Of a DNA stretch of 35,813 nt, positions 1 through 7,569 are shown piece after piece. Position 1 is the stretch's first letter; each line of letters starts with the position of its first letter. Both the position numbers and the translations under genes were made by a program. Under the pieces are notes generated by a model. It did no database searches. It was not told where the DNA came from and saw nothing but the letters and a program-made list of their open reading frames with translations. Source of the stretch: Chthonomonas calidirosea (GTDB taxonomy: Bacteria > Armatimonadota > Chthonomonadetes > Chthonomonadales > Chthonomonadaceae); assembly GCA_945878775.1 (NCBI GenBank), contig CAMCUQ010000017.1, positions 1-35,813 of the forward strand, read 5' to 3'.

Positions 1-2
1 AA

Positions 3-128
3 GGGGTGGTCGCTACTAAGCGGTTTGCGTTGGGAGCGGTTTTGGTTTACCAAATCGCGCTCCTCTACCGCTTTAACAACAAATTGGGCTTAAGAACGGG
101 GATCAAACCCTTCCTCAAAGCCGCTTGA
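3..128 (+). CDS. C-terminal end of an unidentified protein, cut by the window edge
   Basis: Reading frame 3 is open from the first base to a TGA at 126-128 and encodes about 41 residues. They read like a true protein tail: a hydrophobic stretch (ALGAVLVYQIALLY) followed by basic residues and ending in GIKPFLKAA. The hydrophobic stretch could be a last membrane helix or a buried helix. The gene converges on the cytochrome gene, whose stop is 18 bases away. I do not recognise the family. The start and most of the gene lie outside the window, so chance openness of the frame cannot be excluded. Confidence 0.45.
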   Translation, partial: GVVATKRFALGAVLVYQIALLYRFNNKLGLRTGIKPFLKAA

Positions 129-145
129 GCATTTATGACCAACCC

Positions 146-499
146 TCAGCTAATGACGTGTCGGAAAGGCTGGTCTGCTGCCAGTAGATGGTTGACGTGG
201 ATGTCTCCGGGACCATGACAGCCCTGGCAACCACGCTTATCTATGGGGTTCTTGGGGTTCTGCATATAAAGATTATGAGGTGAGTTTCCTGCGGAGGCGT
301 GTGCCGACTTATGACAATCGGCGCAATCACTGTCGTTAAGGTAGTCACTCGGTTTTGCCTCTGCGAAAAGGCTTTGAGGGAAAGAGGGCGGCTTTTTCTT
401 GTTGTCTGGCATCGCTGCCGAGATAGCAAATACTCCAATAAAGGCTAAGGTGGAGAGTGCTATTAAAAGGAAGGGAGTACTAGAGCGCATTTGTCTCAT
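146..499 (-). CDS. Small exported diheme cytochrome c-like protein, possibly truncated
   Basis: The 117-residue product begins with a basic N-terminus and one hydrophobic segment (about residues 9-29, FLLIALSTLAFIGVFAIS), either a signal peptide or an anchor. Two c-type heme sites follow, CADCH (about 59-63) and CQGCH (about 91-95), with extra histidines between them (SAHASAGNSPH) that could be distal ligands. The second site continues as GPGDIHV, matching the CESCHGPGSAH pattern of multiheme cytochromes of the DmsE/MtrA kind. Those proteins normally carry more hemes after this point, but here the protein stops 22 residues after the second site, so it is either a minimal diheme form or a truncated gene. 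An AAGGAA Shine-Dalgarno element lies about 6 bases before the ATG. It probably carries electrons in the periplasm; the partner is not visible. Confidence 0.7.
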   Translation of the reverse strand: MRQMRSSTPFLLIALSTLAFIGVFAISAAMPDNKKKPPSFPQSLFAEAKPSDYLNDSDCADCHKSAHASAGNSPHNLYMQNPKNPIDKRGCQGCHGPGDIHVNHLLAADQPFRHVIS

Positions 500-799
500 G
501 GCAATTCCTTTGTTTGGCTTCCAGCTTCTCTACTGGAAAAGTGAGGCTACTGAAGGGTTGTTATAGTTACTCTTTGTCCAAAACGGGGTTTCTAGGCAGT
601 GCGGTATGTCGGTGGTTATGCTCTTCGGCTTCGTTGCTTGTTTTTTATTATCAGTATCTTCACCATAGCAATTCGTTTTGCCTCTACGTTTTGCAATATA
701 TCAGGCAATAAAATGCGTTTAGCGTCGAAGTTTGGGGTGCGTGTCAATCCTGCGTGGAATCCAATGCGTCTTTTGGGAGCTAATGACTCTGTATGGAAA
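500..799. other. 300-bp gap with no supported gene
   Basis: Between the cytochrome start and the HNH stop I see no convincing gene. Short open frames exist on both strands (514-711, 599-871, 616-843) but none has a ribosome binding site or a protein-like sequence. A weak 5-bp stem (TCCAG/CTGGA, about 519-537) lies in the cytochrome leader. Confidence 0.4.
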
Positions 800-1222
800 C
801 TATTCAGGGTAGAGACCGAGTCGTATCCAATGCAGACGGGCACGGAGTTGCTGTGGGCGATTTATCTGTAAACGCGTGAGGGTAGCGCGCCCTGTAGCTG
901 TCAGTCCTTCAATATCTCCATTTAAGGAATTTACGTTGAAGTGCTCTTTCCAGACAGCCCAACGAGGATGGAAGAGGGGCAATACCTGCGCTGTTGTAGT
1001 GTCGAAGCCTACCTCGAAGTCGGATTTATAACGATTACAAGCATGGCAGGAGAGTGCGAGATTATCCAGAGAATCAGAGCCACTATGTGCGCGGGGTACG
1101 ATATGTTCAACCTCAAAAGCAAAGTTGAAAACCTCTTCTGGGGCATGACAGTATTCACATCGACGACCTGCTCTCTCCGCTACCGCTGGATAGAGTGGAT
1201 TAACGGAGTGCTCTGGAGCAAT
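800..1222 (-). CDS. HNH endonuclease, complete domain but no standard start codon
   Basis: The frame is open from 1249 to the TAG at 800. It encodes a complete HNH nuclease of the stand-alone type common in cyanobacteria and Chloroflexi. Counting from the ATT at 1220-1222, a CEYC zinc pair is at residues 22-25, EHIVP at 39-43 (the catalytic His is H40), and CHACN at 59-63. The conserved tail follows, with LFHPR, then WKEHF, then GLTATGRATLTRLQINRP. These enzymes use a beta-beta-alpha-metal fold to cut DNA. The frame has no ATG, GTG or TTG upstream of the HNH core; the first TTG (980-982) would remove the active site. The frame overlaps the end of the preceding gene by up to 70 bases, so translation may use a rare ATT or ATC start coupled to it, a -1 frameshift, or reflect a sequence error. 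The coordinates use the ATT as a provisional start. Confidence 0.72.
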   Translation of the reverse strand: MAPEHSVNPLYPAVAERAGRRCEYCHAPEEVFNFAFEVEHIVPRAHSGSDSLDNLALSCHACNRYKSDFEVGFDTTTAQVLPLFHPRWAVWKEHFNVNSLNGDIEGLTATGRATLTRLQINRPQQLRARLHWIRLGLYPE

Positions 1223-1542
1223 AGGGATTGAGTTCGGTGGATAGTGGCTTCAAGTTCAGCATCAATTAGGGCGTCTAATTCCGCGCTCTCTGCCTCTGTT
1301 AGCGCATTCCGTCGCACCAATAACATCTTCATTTGATCGTGTTGAGCCTGTGTGAAGTGTGCGTCTGGTACAAATCTTTGAATAATAATCGCGGATGAAT
1401 CAACCTCGTCTTTTTCTTGTTCGAGGAGCGCATCCAATGCCTCGCCTGCGGTTCGTCCAACCGATTGATGTCGCCCAGAAATAGCACGGAACCGAATAGG
1501 CGACGTGCTTTGTTCTTCAATCTGAACCGAAGTGGGTATCAT
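1180..1542 (-). CDS. Small acidic protein upstream of and overlapping the HNH nuclease gene
   Basis: The product has 120 residues, no signal peptide and no membrane segment. The start is supported by GGAGG about 8 bases before the ATG at 1540-1542. A TACAAT -10-like box lies at 1582-1587, with only a weak -35, overlapping the end of uppS. The sequence has a GRTAGEALDALLEQ segment, a SAIIIQRFVPDAHFT segment and an acidic helical C-terminal half (LTEAESAELDALIDAELEA). I recall similar small proteins encoded directly before HNH genes of this type in other bacteria, where no function is assigned. Position and size suggest a partner, possibly an antitoxin or immunity-like protein, but that is inference. 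The last 15-20 residues are encoded by DNA that also holds the start of the HNH frame. Confidence 0.65.
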   Translation of the reverse strand: MIPTSVQIEEQSTSPIRFRAISGRHQSVGRTAGEALDALLEQEKDEVDSSAIIIQRFVPDAHFTQAQHDQMKMLLVRRNALTEAESAELDALIDAELEATIHRTQSLLLQSTPLIHSIQR

Positions 1543-1599
1543 GGCATTTCCTCCACGTGATAGAACCGAATAATAGTTTTTATTGTACCCTGTCTCAGT

Positions 1600-2349
1600 C
1601 TATTCGACTACTGCCCCAAACTTCCGTATGCGACGTTGGTAGTCGGCAATGGCGGCGATAAGATGGTCTCTATCGAATGCGGGCCAGCAGGTGGGGGTCA
1701 CATAGATTTCGCTGTAGGCGGTCTCCCAAAGGAGAAAATTGGAGAGACGAAGCTCCCCTGCCGTGCGAATGAGGAGATCGGGGTCGGGAATATCGGGTGC
1801 GTAGAGGTTTGAGGAGATGTGGCTCTCTTGAATATCGGCGGGTGCGAGAGTGCCATCCTGCACTTTTTGGGCAATGGTGCGTACTGCGTCCACCACTTCT
1901 GCCCTGCCTCCATAGTTAATGGCGAGATGGAAAGTGAGGCGATGGCAGGTCGTCGTGCGGTTCATGGCAGATTCAAATTCTGCTCGAAGGTCGGGGGGCA
2001 ATTCATGGAGTCGCCCTGAGACGCGGACGCGAACGCCACTCTCTATCAACTCCTCTATCTCAGACTGCATAGCACGAAGCATCAAGTCCATTAAGCCGTC
2101 TACTTCGTTTTCTGGGCGCACCCAGTTTTCGGAGGAGAAGCCATAGACGGTGAGGTAGCGAACACCAAGAGCATCGGCATCGTAGACAATGTTTTTAAGG
2201 GTGCGATAGCCCTGCCAATGCCCTTCGAGCCGTTCTTTGCCTTGCGCTTTTGCCCAGCGTCCATTACCATCCATGATGATAGCAATATGTTCGGGGATAC
2301 GGGCAGGGCTTAGCCCTGCCTCTTTCACGATGCTCTCTGTGTCCGTCAT
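1600..2349 (-). CDS. uppS: Isoprenyl transferase (undecaprenyl diphosphate synthase)
   Basis: This 249-residue cis-prenyltransferase condenses isopentenyl diphosphate units onto farnesyl diphosphate to make the C55 lipid carrier for peptidoglycan and other envelope polymers. The signature HIAIIMDGNGRWA is at residues 21-33, with catalytic Asp27. Later family motifs are GFSSENW, AINYGGR and RTAGELRLSNFLLWE, where most relatives have RTSGE...FLLWQ. Length is normal for the family. It is the last gene of the rpsB-tsf-pyrH-frr-uppS operon and starts 7 bases after frr. No clear terminator follows; the promoter region of the HNH module overlaps its 3' end. Confidence 0.96.
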   Translation of the reverse strand: MTDTESIVKEAGLSPARIPEHIAIIMDGNGRWAKAQGKERLEGHWQGYRTLKNIVYDADALGVRYLTVYGFSSENWVRPENEVDGLMDLMLRAMQSEIEELIESGVRVRVSGRLHELPPDLRAEFESAMNRTTTCHRLTFHLAINYGGRAEVVDAVRTIAQKVQDGTLAPADIQESHISSNLYAPDIPDPDLLIRTAGELRLSNFLLWETAYSEIYVTPTCWPAFDRDHLIAAIADYQRRIRKFGAVVE

Positions 2350-2356
2350 CGCCTAC

Positions 2357-2920
2357 CTAGACCTCTAGCATCTCAGCTTCTTTGGCTTTGGTGCTCTGGT
2401 CGATCTCCACGATGTAGCGGTCTACCAGCTTTTGCACCTGCTCCTGTGCCCGTTTTTCTTCGTTTTCGGAGAGGGGAGACTCTTTATCTTTTCGTGCGGC
2501 TTGGAGACGCTTGAGGGTCTCTTGGCGCACGGTGCGAACCGAGACGCGCCCATGCTCTGCCTTTTGGTGCACCTGCTTGATGAGTTCTTTGCGTCGCTCT
2601 TCATTAAGCGGGGGGATATTGATGCGGATGCTCTGTCCGTCGCTGTTTGGGGTCAGGTTCAGGTCAGATTTCTGGATGCCCTTTTCGATGGCGGCAAGGG
2701 TGTTGCGGTCGAAAGGAGTGAGCAGGAGTTGGCGTGGCTCTGGCACGGTGATAGCCGCAACTTGGTTGAGGGGCAATGAGGAGCCATAGGCATCTACTTT
2801 GACATGCTCCAGCATCGCAGGGTTGGCACGCCCTGTGCGAATGAGAGTGAACTCGTGGCGTGCCGCATCGACCGCCTTTTTCATCTTCTCTTCGGACTCT
2901 TTGAGGATTTCAGGAACCAT
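2357..2920 (-). CDS. frr: Ribosome recycling factor
   Basis: The 187-residue protein is close to the usual 185. With EF-G it splits post-termination ribosomes into subunits. Typical segments are the N-terminal helix (KMKKAVDAARHEFTLIRTGRANPAML), the domain II strand region (VPEPRQLLLTPFD), and the C-terminal helices with LNEERRKELIKQVH and a basic RTVRQETLKRLQAARKD stretch. A GGAGG element lies 7-8 bases before the ATG. It sits 47 bases after pyrH and 7 bases before uppS, the classic order for these genes. Confidence 0.97.
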   Translation of the reverse strand: MVPEILKESEEKMKKAVDAARHEFTLIRTGRANPAMLEHVKVDAYGSSLPLNQVAAITVPEPRQLLLTPFDRNTLAAIEKGIQKSDLNLTPNSDGQSIRINIPPLNEERRKELIKQVHQKAEHGRVSVRTVRQETLKRLQAARKDKESPLSENEEKRAQEQVQKLVDRYIVEIDQSTKAKEAEMLEV

Positions 2921-2967
2921 GTTTCAAACCTCCGGGGCAAGGGTGTGAGAGTGGGTGTGGCAGAGTA

Positions 2968-3777
2968 CTAGGGAGTACCGTGCACGAGCGTGCCGATGGG
3001 GTCTCCCTGCACAACACGCCGAATATTGCCCTCTTGGGCGATGTCGCAGACGACGATAGGAATATTATACTCCTTACAGAAGGCAAATGCCGTCTGATCC
3101 ATGACGCGCAGATTGTTATGGATACATTCGTCGAAGGAGACTGTGGAGTAGCGTACCGCATCGGCGTGTTTGTTCGGGTCTTTGTCGTAAACACCATCCA
3201 CATTCGTGGCTTTGAGAACGATGTCAGCACGAATCTCGTTGGCGCGTAGTGCTGCTGCGGTATCAGTAGTGAAGAAGGGGCTTCCCGTTCCACCTGCCAA
3301 TACCACGATGCGCCCTTTTTCAAGGTGGCGAATGGCACGGCGACGGATGAAAGGCTCTGCGACTTCTGCCATGGCAATGGCGGTCATTACACGTGTGGGG
3401 ACGCCGAGTTTTTCGAGGGCATCTTGGAGAGCCATACTGTTGATGACTGTGCCTAGCATACCCATATAGTCGGCATTGGCACGCTCCATACCTGCCTCGG
3501 CGGCGCGCTCTCCGCGAATGATGTTTCCTGCCCCAATGACAATGGCGATCTCAACGCCTGCATTATAGGCAGTGACCACTTCTGTGGCGATGGCGCGAAT
3601 GGTGTGGTAGTTGAGTCCTACCTGTGGTTCCTTGTTCTTGCCTCTATTGGCAATCGCTTCGGCTCCATGTTCGGCAGCAAACGCCTCTCCTGAAAGCTTC
3701 AGGAGTACACGTTTCCACCGGAGAGGGGCAGTGGCTTCCTGCCCCTCTGAAGGGTTCTCTTCGGTGGTTTGGCTCAT
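2968..3777 (-). CDS. pyrH: UMP kinase
   Basis: This 269-residue amino-acid-kinase-fold protein converts UMP to UDP with ATP in pyrimidine nucleotide synthesis. Family motifs are [13 protein letters not shown] at about 22-34, IGAGNIIRG, and [34 protein letters not shown] in the middle, then [13 protein letters not shown]. About 20 extra residues ([20 protein letters not shown]) precede the conserved core; no internal start fits better, so the extension is probably real. The gene begins 11 bases after tsf and is presumably cotranscribed with it. Confidence 0.96.
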   Translation of the reverse strand: MSQTTEENPSEGQEATAPLRWKRVLLKLSGEAFAAEHGAEAIANRGKNKEPQVGLNYHTIRAIATEVVTAYNAGVEIAIVIGAGNIIRGERAAEAGMERANADYMGMLGTVINSMALQDALEKLGVPTRVMTAIAMAEVAEPFIRRRAIRHLEKGRIVVLAGGTGSPFFTTDTAAALRANEIRADIVLKATNVDGVYDKDPNKHADAVRYSTVSFDECIHNNLRVMDQTAFAFCKEYNIPIVVCDIAQEGNIRRVVQGDPIGTLVHGTP

Positions 3778-3788
3778 CGTATTTAGCT

Positions 3789-4670
3789 CTACTCTTCGGA
3801 GGCGGGCTTTGCGCCTTCGCCTACGGTATAGCGGGTGAAACGTCGCACGGTGACGCCGGGCGCAGTCTCTTTGACTACTTGTGAGACGCTCTTTTTGGGG
3901 TCACGCACAGAGGCTTGCTCCAAAAGAACGGTCTCTTCGTAGAACTTCTTTACGCGCCCTTCGATGATCTTGGGGATCGCGGCTTCTGGGCGTTCATCGT
4001 TCTTTGCCTGTGTGGCAGCAATGTCGCTCTCTTGAGCAACCACCTCTGCGGGGACATCTGCACGGCTTAGGTAGCGTGGGCTGGCGGCGGCAATGTGCAT
4101 AGCCAACTCTTTGCCTAATGCTTGTGCTGCTGTCGCGTCGGTGACATCGCCAAGCTCGACCACGACACCGATTTTGTCGTTTGCGGGAACATGGACATAC
4201 GCGGAAACGGCTCCATTTTCCCCTGCATCCACGCGCTCAAAACGCTTGAAGACGATATTCTCACGTAGTTTAGTGAACACGTCTTGAAGACGGGCTTGGA
4301 CAGTGGTTCCGGGGGCATTGAGGGAGTCCTGCGCCAGAATAGCCTCTGTGCTATCTCCTCCATTGACCACCACCTGCTGTGCCAACTCACGCGCAAGGGC
4401 TTTGAAGTCGTCATTGCGTGCCACAAAGTCTGTTTCGGAGTTCAGTTCCACTATCGCGACGACGTTGCCTGCAATATATGTGGCGATGACACCCTCAGCG
4501 GCGGAGCGTCCTTCGCGTCGTTCTAACTTGTTGCCCATTTTCTTGCGAAGGAATACAATCGCCTCATCCAGATCACCTTCGGACGCTTGTAGAGCCTCTT
4601 TACAGTCCATCATACCAGCCCCGGTTCGATCTCGAAGTTCTTTTACTTTCGATGCAGTTATCTCTGCCAT
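3789..4670 (-). CDS. tsf: Elongation factor Ts
   Basis: This 293-residue guanine-nucleotide exchange factor restores EF-Tu to the GTP form. It starts with the standard UBA-like N-domain ([23 protein letters not shown]). The core holds the [11 protein letters not shown] motif (about 77-87) that contacts EF-Tu, then [13 protein letters not shown]. The C-terminal region ends with [32 protein letters not shown]. Length is within the normal range. It lies 73 bases after rpsB, and the gap contains a terminator-like hairpin, so its expression may be lower than or uncoupled from rpsB. The Shine-Dalgarno element (GAGG) is rather far from the ATG. Confidence 0.97.
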   Translation of the reverse strand: MAEITASKVKELRDRTGAGMMDCKEALQASEGDLDEAIVFLRKKMGNKLERREGRSAAEGVIATYIAGNVVAIVELNSETDFVARNDDFKALARELAQQVVVNGGDSTEAILAQDSLNAPGTTVQARLQDVFTKLRENIVFKRFERVDAGENGAVSAYVHVPANDKIGVVVELGDVTDATAAQALGKELAMHIAAASPRYLSRADVPAEVVAQESDIAATQAKNDERPEAAIPKIIEGRVKKFYEETVLLEQASVRDPKKSVSQVVKETAPGVTVRRFTRYTVGEGAKPASEE

Positions 4671-4699
4671 TGTACTATTTTTCCTCTCTGTCCTTTCAG

Positions 4700-4726
4700 A
4701 AAAAGGGGCGCGGAGGAACCGCGCCC
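4700..4726 (-). terminator. Intrinsic terminator or attenuator between rpsB and tsf
   Basis: GGGCGCGG (4706-4713) and CCGCGCCC (4719-4726) form a perfect 8-bp GC-rich stem with a 5-base loop. Read on the minus strand the stem is followed at once by a C and five T (4700-4704). This meets the definition of a Rho-independent terminator. As tsf has no obvious separate promoter in the gap, it probably acts as a partial terminator that sets the S2 to EF-Ts ratio. Confidence 0.75.
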
Positions 4727-4743
4727 ATCACATTCGACAAATT

Positions 4744-5685
4744 CTAGTCTGCGGGAGTTTCAGCCACGACGCTCATTTGCGAATATTCATCTGCCTCACC
4801 GGGGCGGTGGACGAAGTCCTCCGCGAGGGGGGCAGGAGCAGGAACGGGTGCAGGCTCAGGTGTGGGAGCAGCCTCAGGAGCAGCCTCAGGAGCAGGCATC
4901 TCAAACTCGATAGGAGTGGACATGGCATCTGCATCGGGCTTGTCGCTTCCGTCCGGTACTTCCATTCCCTCTTCAATAAGGCTCTCTGTCTCTGCATCCC
5001 ATTCGGGCTGCTTGATCTCGGCAATGGCGTCGGCGAGCTTACTGGTGATCAACTTGATGGCGCGAATGGCGTCGTCGTTGCCAGGAATGACGTAGTCTAC
5101 AACATCGGGGTCGCAGTTGGTATCGACGAGTGCCACAACAGGGATTTCGAGTTTTCGTGCCTCTGCGATGGCAAGATGCTCTTTCTTCACGTCCACCACG
5201 ATGATACAGTCGGGGAGACCGGGCATATCTTTAATTCCGCCCAAATACCGCTCTAGCTTGTCGCGCTCTTCGATGAGCAGGAGAGCCTCTTTCTTGGTGA
5301 GGCGGGCAAGAATGCCTTTCTCTTCCATCTCATTGAGTTCTGCCAATCGCTTGATGCGGTCTCGAATGGTACGGAAGTTGGTCAGCATGCCCCCCAGCCA
5401 ACGCTGATTGACATAGTATTGACGACAGCGTCCCGCAGATTCCGCGATAGCGTCTTGTGCCTGCTTTTTGGTTCCCACGAAGAGAACACGCCCATTGGCG
5501 GCGACGACTTCTTGTACAAATTTTTGTGCTTCATCGAACAGTTTGAGGGTCTGATGGAGGTCGATTATGTAGATGTTGTTTCGCGCTCCGTAGATATAGC
5601 GCTTCATCTTAGGGTTCCAACGACGAGTCTGGTGACCAAAGTGAACTCCTGCTTCGAGGAGCTCTTTCATAGATAACGATGCCAC
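4744..5685 (-). CDS. rpsB: Small ribosomal subunit protein S2 with Pro/Ala-rich tail
   Basis: S2 binds the body of the 30S subunit and is needed for S1 docking. The 313-residue product begins with [22 protein letters not shown] (residues 6-27) and has the family motifs [39 protein letters not shown], and [22 protein letters not shown]. The core ends near residue 225. About 85 more residues follow, acidic at first and then repetitive ([18 protein letters not shown]), like the flexible S2 tails of several phyla. It is the first gene of the translation operon, preceded by a 200-nt leader and a strong promoter. Confidence 0.97.
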   Translation of the reverse strand: MASLSMKELLEAGVHFGHQTRRWNPKMKRYIYGARNNIYIIDLHQTLKLFDEAQKFVQEVVAANGRVLFVGTKKQAQDAIAESAGRCRQYYVNQRWLGGMLTNFRTIRDRIKRLAELNEMEEKGILARLTKKEALLLIEERDKLERYLGGIKDMPGLPDCIIVVDVKKEHLAIAEARKLEIPVVALVDTNCDPDVVDYVIPGNDDAIRAIKLITSKLADAIAEIKQPEWDAETESLIEEGMEVPDGSDKPDADAMSTPIEFEMPAPEAAPEAAPTPEPAPVPAPAPLAEDFVHRPGEADEYSQMSVVAETPAD

Positions 5686-5886
5686 TGTTGCTTCTCCTAT
5701 GGGGTTGGGTTAGTTGCGTTCTCGTTCCCAAAACGGGTACGAGGGACACACCTCCCGACGCCCCTCTCTCAGGACTCTTTAGGAAGCGGGTGCTTCCCTA
5801 CCCAGAGCCGATGCGAATGAGGGGGTGGTGTGTGCTACGGCGACAGGTTCAGTGTCTGCCGGGGCTTTGCATTTGGACACGCAAAA
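5686..5886 (-). promoter_or_regulatory. Structured 5' leader of the rpsB operon
   Basis: The predicted transcript start near 5886 leaves a leader of about 200 nt before rpsB. It holds at least two simple hairpins: 5721-5743 (CTCGT-T-CCC paired with GGG-T-ACGAG around a 5-base loop) and 5782-5797 (GGAAGC/GCTTCC, 4-base loop). Long structured leaders are known sites of feedback control by S2 in other bacteria. I cannot match this one to a known S2 motif, so its role is inferred. Confidence 0.45.
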
Positions 5887-5893
5887 CCTTTCT

Positions 5894-5922
5894 ATTATAC
5901 CCTGAAAGAGGGGCGAGGTCAA
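5894..5922 (-). promoter_or_regulatory. Near-consensus sigma-70-type promoter of the rpsB operon
   Basis: On the minus strand TTGACC (5917-5922) and TATAAT (5894-5899) are separated by exactly 17 bases (5900-5916). The -10 is perfect and the -35 differs by one base. It reads toward rpsB and begins just after the terminator of the pseudopilin gene. Confidence 0.85.
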
Positions 5923-5982
5923 ACCCAGATTTGCGACCTTTTGTATTTTGTGGGGTTTACAGGGCGGTTTTCTAAGAATAGA

Positions 5983-6021
5983 GGTCAGTGCCGGTTTGGA
6001 GCCTCAGAATCGGCACTGACC
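5983..6021 (-). terminator. Terminator of the pseudopilin gene
   Basis: GGTCAGTGCCG (5983-5993) pairs perfectly with CGGCACTGACC (6011-6021), an 11-bp stem that wobble pairs extend inward. On the minus strand it lies 12 bases after the stop of the pseudopilin gene and is followed by a T-rich run (CTCTATTCTT). It separates that gene from the rpsB promoter. Confidence 0.7.
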
Positions 6022-6033
6022 ATAATGGTCGGA

Positions 6034-6783
6034 CTAGTCGTTGGAGGGGAGTGAATCGCTGTTGTGCATTCCCCAGTTTGTCACATCATCCTCGGCTTTG
6101 CTCTTGTCCAGTGTTTGGCTGAATTTGAACCATTTGGCATGACCATCCAGAAAAGCGTAGTTGTTGCCTCCTGTGTGCCGTCCTACGTTTGCGGGGTCTT
6201 TTATTTGTGTGTCAGACCCTACATCTCCTATCTGGTAACCAGAGCCATCCAAGAAGCCACGCTCCCAATTCCCATCTGGTGCGGATGCCCACGCATGATA
6301 GTCGAAAAAGGCGATTCCGGCATGTCGCTCTCCAATAATGATCTGCTCGGCAGGTTTGGAGAACATTCCAATAAAGGCTCCATGTGAAAAGAAGCCATTA
6401 ATGAGGTAATCGGTGCGATATGTCTGCCAATCGGCAAGCGTGATGGGGTGGGGGAAGAGGCTTGGCGTGTCGTTTAGGGAAGGGTCACGGAAGATGTTCT
6501 CGTTTTTGATGTAGGGTCGAAGCGGTTGATACCAGGTATAGAGGTTGGCAATCGTTTCCGATCCTTCTAGGTCATGGTGCGTTCGGCAGGTGCGTTCGTC
6601 CCAGTCTTGCACATACATCTGTATCGCCATACCGATTTGGCGCACGTTGGACATATCGGCGGCAGAACGTGCTTTCGCGCGTGCTTGTGAAAAAACAGGA
6701 AAGAGAATTGCCGCAAGGATCGCAATAATGGCGATGACAACGAGCAATTCAATGAGAGTGAAGGCGCGTTTACAGGCTTTCAT
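6034..6783 (-). CDS. Type II secretion/type IV pilin-like protein (prepilin, H-X9-DG type)
   Basis: The start at 6783 ([14 protein letters not shown]) is chosen because the prepilin leader must be short; the frame continues to 6978 but the extra 65 residues look non-coding. The 249-residue product has a six-residue basic leader ending in Ala rather than Gly at the cleavage point, the Phe-Thr-Leu-Ile-Glu start of the mature protein, and a 20-residue hydrophobic helix that assembles into a pseudopilus and anchors the protein. QMYVQDWDE follows, and the C-terminal part has [21 protein letters not shown], the DUF1559-like C-terminal motif. Such proteins occur in very many copies in Armatimonadota and Planctomycetota, and their substrates are unknown. 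Stand-alone, with its own terminator. Confidence 0.9.
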   Translation of the reverse strand: MKACKRAFTLIELLVVIAIIAILAAILFPVFSQARAKARSAADMSNVRQIGMAIQMYVQDWDERTCRTHHDLEGSETIANLYTWYQPLRPYIKNENIFRDPSLNDTPSLFPHPITLADWQTYRTDYLINGFFSHGAFIGMFSKPAEQIIIGERHAGIAFFDYHAWASAPDGNWERGFLDGSGYQIGDVGSDTQIKDPANVGRHTGGNNYAFLDGHAKWFKFSQTLDKSKAEDDVTNWGMHNSDSLPSND

Positions 6784-6897
6784 AAGAAGCAAACCTCTTT
6801 CTGTGCTTGATGTACTATAGGCATCGGAAACCTTCCCAAAATGGGAATCCTTGCCTGCTATTGGTGTTGTGTGGAGTAGATGAAAGGGCAGGAAAAT

Positions 6898-6905
6898 GCT
6901 ACAAT
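6898..6905 (+). promoter_or_regulatory. Extended -10 element (TGCTACAAT type), plus strand
   Basis: TG-C-TACAAT with TACAAT at 6900-6905 is an extended -10 box. The -35 region (TAGATG, 17 bases away) is poor, as is common with extended -10 promoters. The same TGCTAYAAT string recurs before two genes of this window (minus strand at 7570, plus strand at 19239). Confidence 0.35.
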
Positions 6906-6911
6906 CACGGA

Positions 6912-6982
6912 GAGAAGCGGGTGTGATCGTATCATGCTCGCCCGGCGCAATGGGTGTTATCAGCACCTTTTGCGCCATTTTT
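6912..6982 (+). ncRNA. Candidate small RNA of about 70 nt
   Basis: Inferred from a promoter-like box at 6898-6905 and a strong plus-strand terminator at 6944-6982 with no open frame of note between. It would be divergent from the pseudopilin gene. No known RNA family is recognised. Confidence 0.25.
6944..6982 (+). terminator. Plus-strand Rho-independent terminator
   Basis: GGCGCAA (6944-6950) pairs with TTGCGCC (6970-6976), and a second stem inside (GGGTG with CACCT, one wobble) gives about 13 pairs with a 5-base loop. It is followed by A and five T (6978-6982). No protein gene on the plus strand ends here. Confidence 0.6.
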
Positions 6983-7143
6983 CATGAGACTCCATTTGGG
7001 TTCCCCAATACCTATACCAAAAGAGGTAATTGAGCTAACGCTATGAGGTGAGCGGAGCCAAATACGCCTTTAATAGAGGAGAGGGTAGGTGAATATAAAG
7101 TTAAGTTTGAGAGAAAAATGAGAGTGCTTTGAGCAGGAAAAGG

Positions 7144-7527
7144 CTAGCTAGCAGGGGGACCACGAGAGACATCAGAGAGGGGGCAGGAACGAAGGTAGCG
7201 AGGTAGGGTTGTGGCTACGAGTAGAGAGTGCGCGACAACGATTGTCGTGATACTAGTGGAGAATGCAGGAGAGGTATCGGTATTTAGCCACTCACACGCG
7301 GCGCAGTGTGTCGGGTGTGCTGTTTTGGCTTTGGATGCCGAAGCAACAGGGTGTGGGGAACGAGATTGCGGTGACGTGGCATTGTGGAGTATCGGAGAGA
7401 GCAAAAATGCCTCATCCACAGAGTGCTGATGCTGGAAAGGGAGAACGAGGCAGGTCAGGACATAGCAGAAGAGCAATATGCTACCCACAAAGCGGGAGCC
7501 TCGTAAGGCACACAATGTTTTTGCCAT
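7144..7527 (-). CDS. Small membrane protein with HCAAC motif, DUF2946-like
   Basis: The start at 7527 is set by AAGGAGGAG about 8 bases upstream; a longer frame from a TTG at 7551 would place that element inside the gene. The 127-residue product has a hydrophobic N-terminal segment (about 13-33), an extracytoplasmic His/Ser/Pro-rich loop with QHQH near residue 34, the motif HPTHCAACEWL near residue 75, a second hydrophobic segment (about 94-112) and the ending SRGPPAS. Short proteins with an N-terminal helix, a central Cys/His cluster, a second helix and an RGPP tail belong to DUF2946-like groups, sometimes linked to copper. Metal binding here is inference. The gene has a good promoter at 7570-7599. 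Confidence 0.6.
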   Translation of the reverse strand: MAKTLCALRGSRFVGSILLFCYVLTCLVLPFQHQHSVDEAFLLSPILHNATSPQSRSPHPVASASKAKTAHPTHCAACEWLNTDTSPAFSTSITTIVVAHSLLVATTLPRYLRSCPLSDVSRGPPAS

Positions 7528-7569
7528 CGCTGTCTCCTCCTTTCCTCGCAAGGTAGTTCACACCACTTC

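Larger units (their letters stand above)
6784..7143. other. 360-bp gap holding the pilin promoter region and a possible small RNA
   Basis: No protein gene is supported here. Next to the pilin start (minus strand) lie a TATAGT box at 6814-6819 and a palindrome TTCCCAAAATGGGAA at 6833-6847, which could be an operator; no good -35 is visible. On the plus strand an extended -10 and a terminator bracket about 70 bases (listed separately). From 6983 to 7143 I see nothing but AT-richer spacer. Confidence 0.4.

Noticed and set aside
33-63. Hairpin GGAGCG/CGCTCC with an inner TTTGG/CCAAA stem, at first sight part of a tRNA or a terminator
   Set aside because: It lacks tRNA arms and has no T-run, and the plus-strand reading frame runs through it as coding sequence.
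616-843. A 75-codon open frame on the minus strand after the HNH gene
   Set aside because: No ribosome binding site, overlaps the HNH end, and the sequence resembles no protein.
4303-5256. A 317-codon open frame on the plus strand
   Set aside because: It lies entirely opposite tsf and rpsB, has no ribosome binding site and its sequence is rich in Ser/Arg as expected for an antisense shadow.
6784-6978. N-terminal extension of the pseudopilin gene (65 residues)
   Set aside because: A prepilin needs a short leader before FTLIE; the extension crosses a terminator-like hairpin and has no ribosome binding site.
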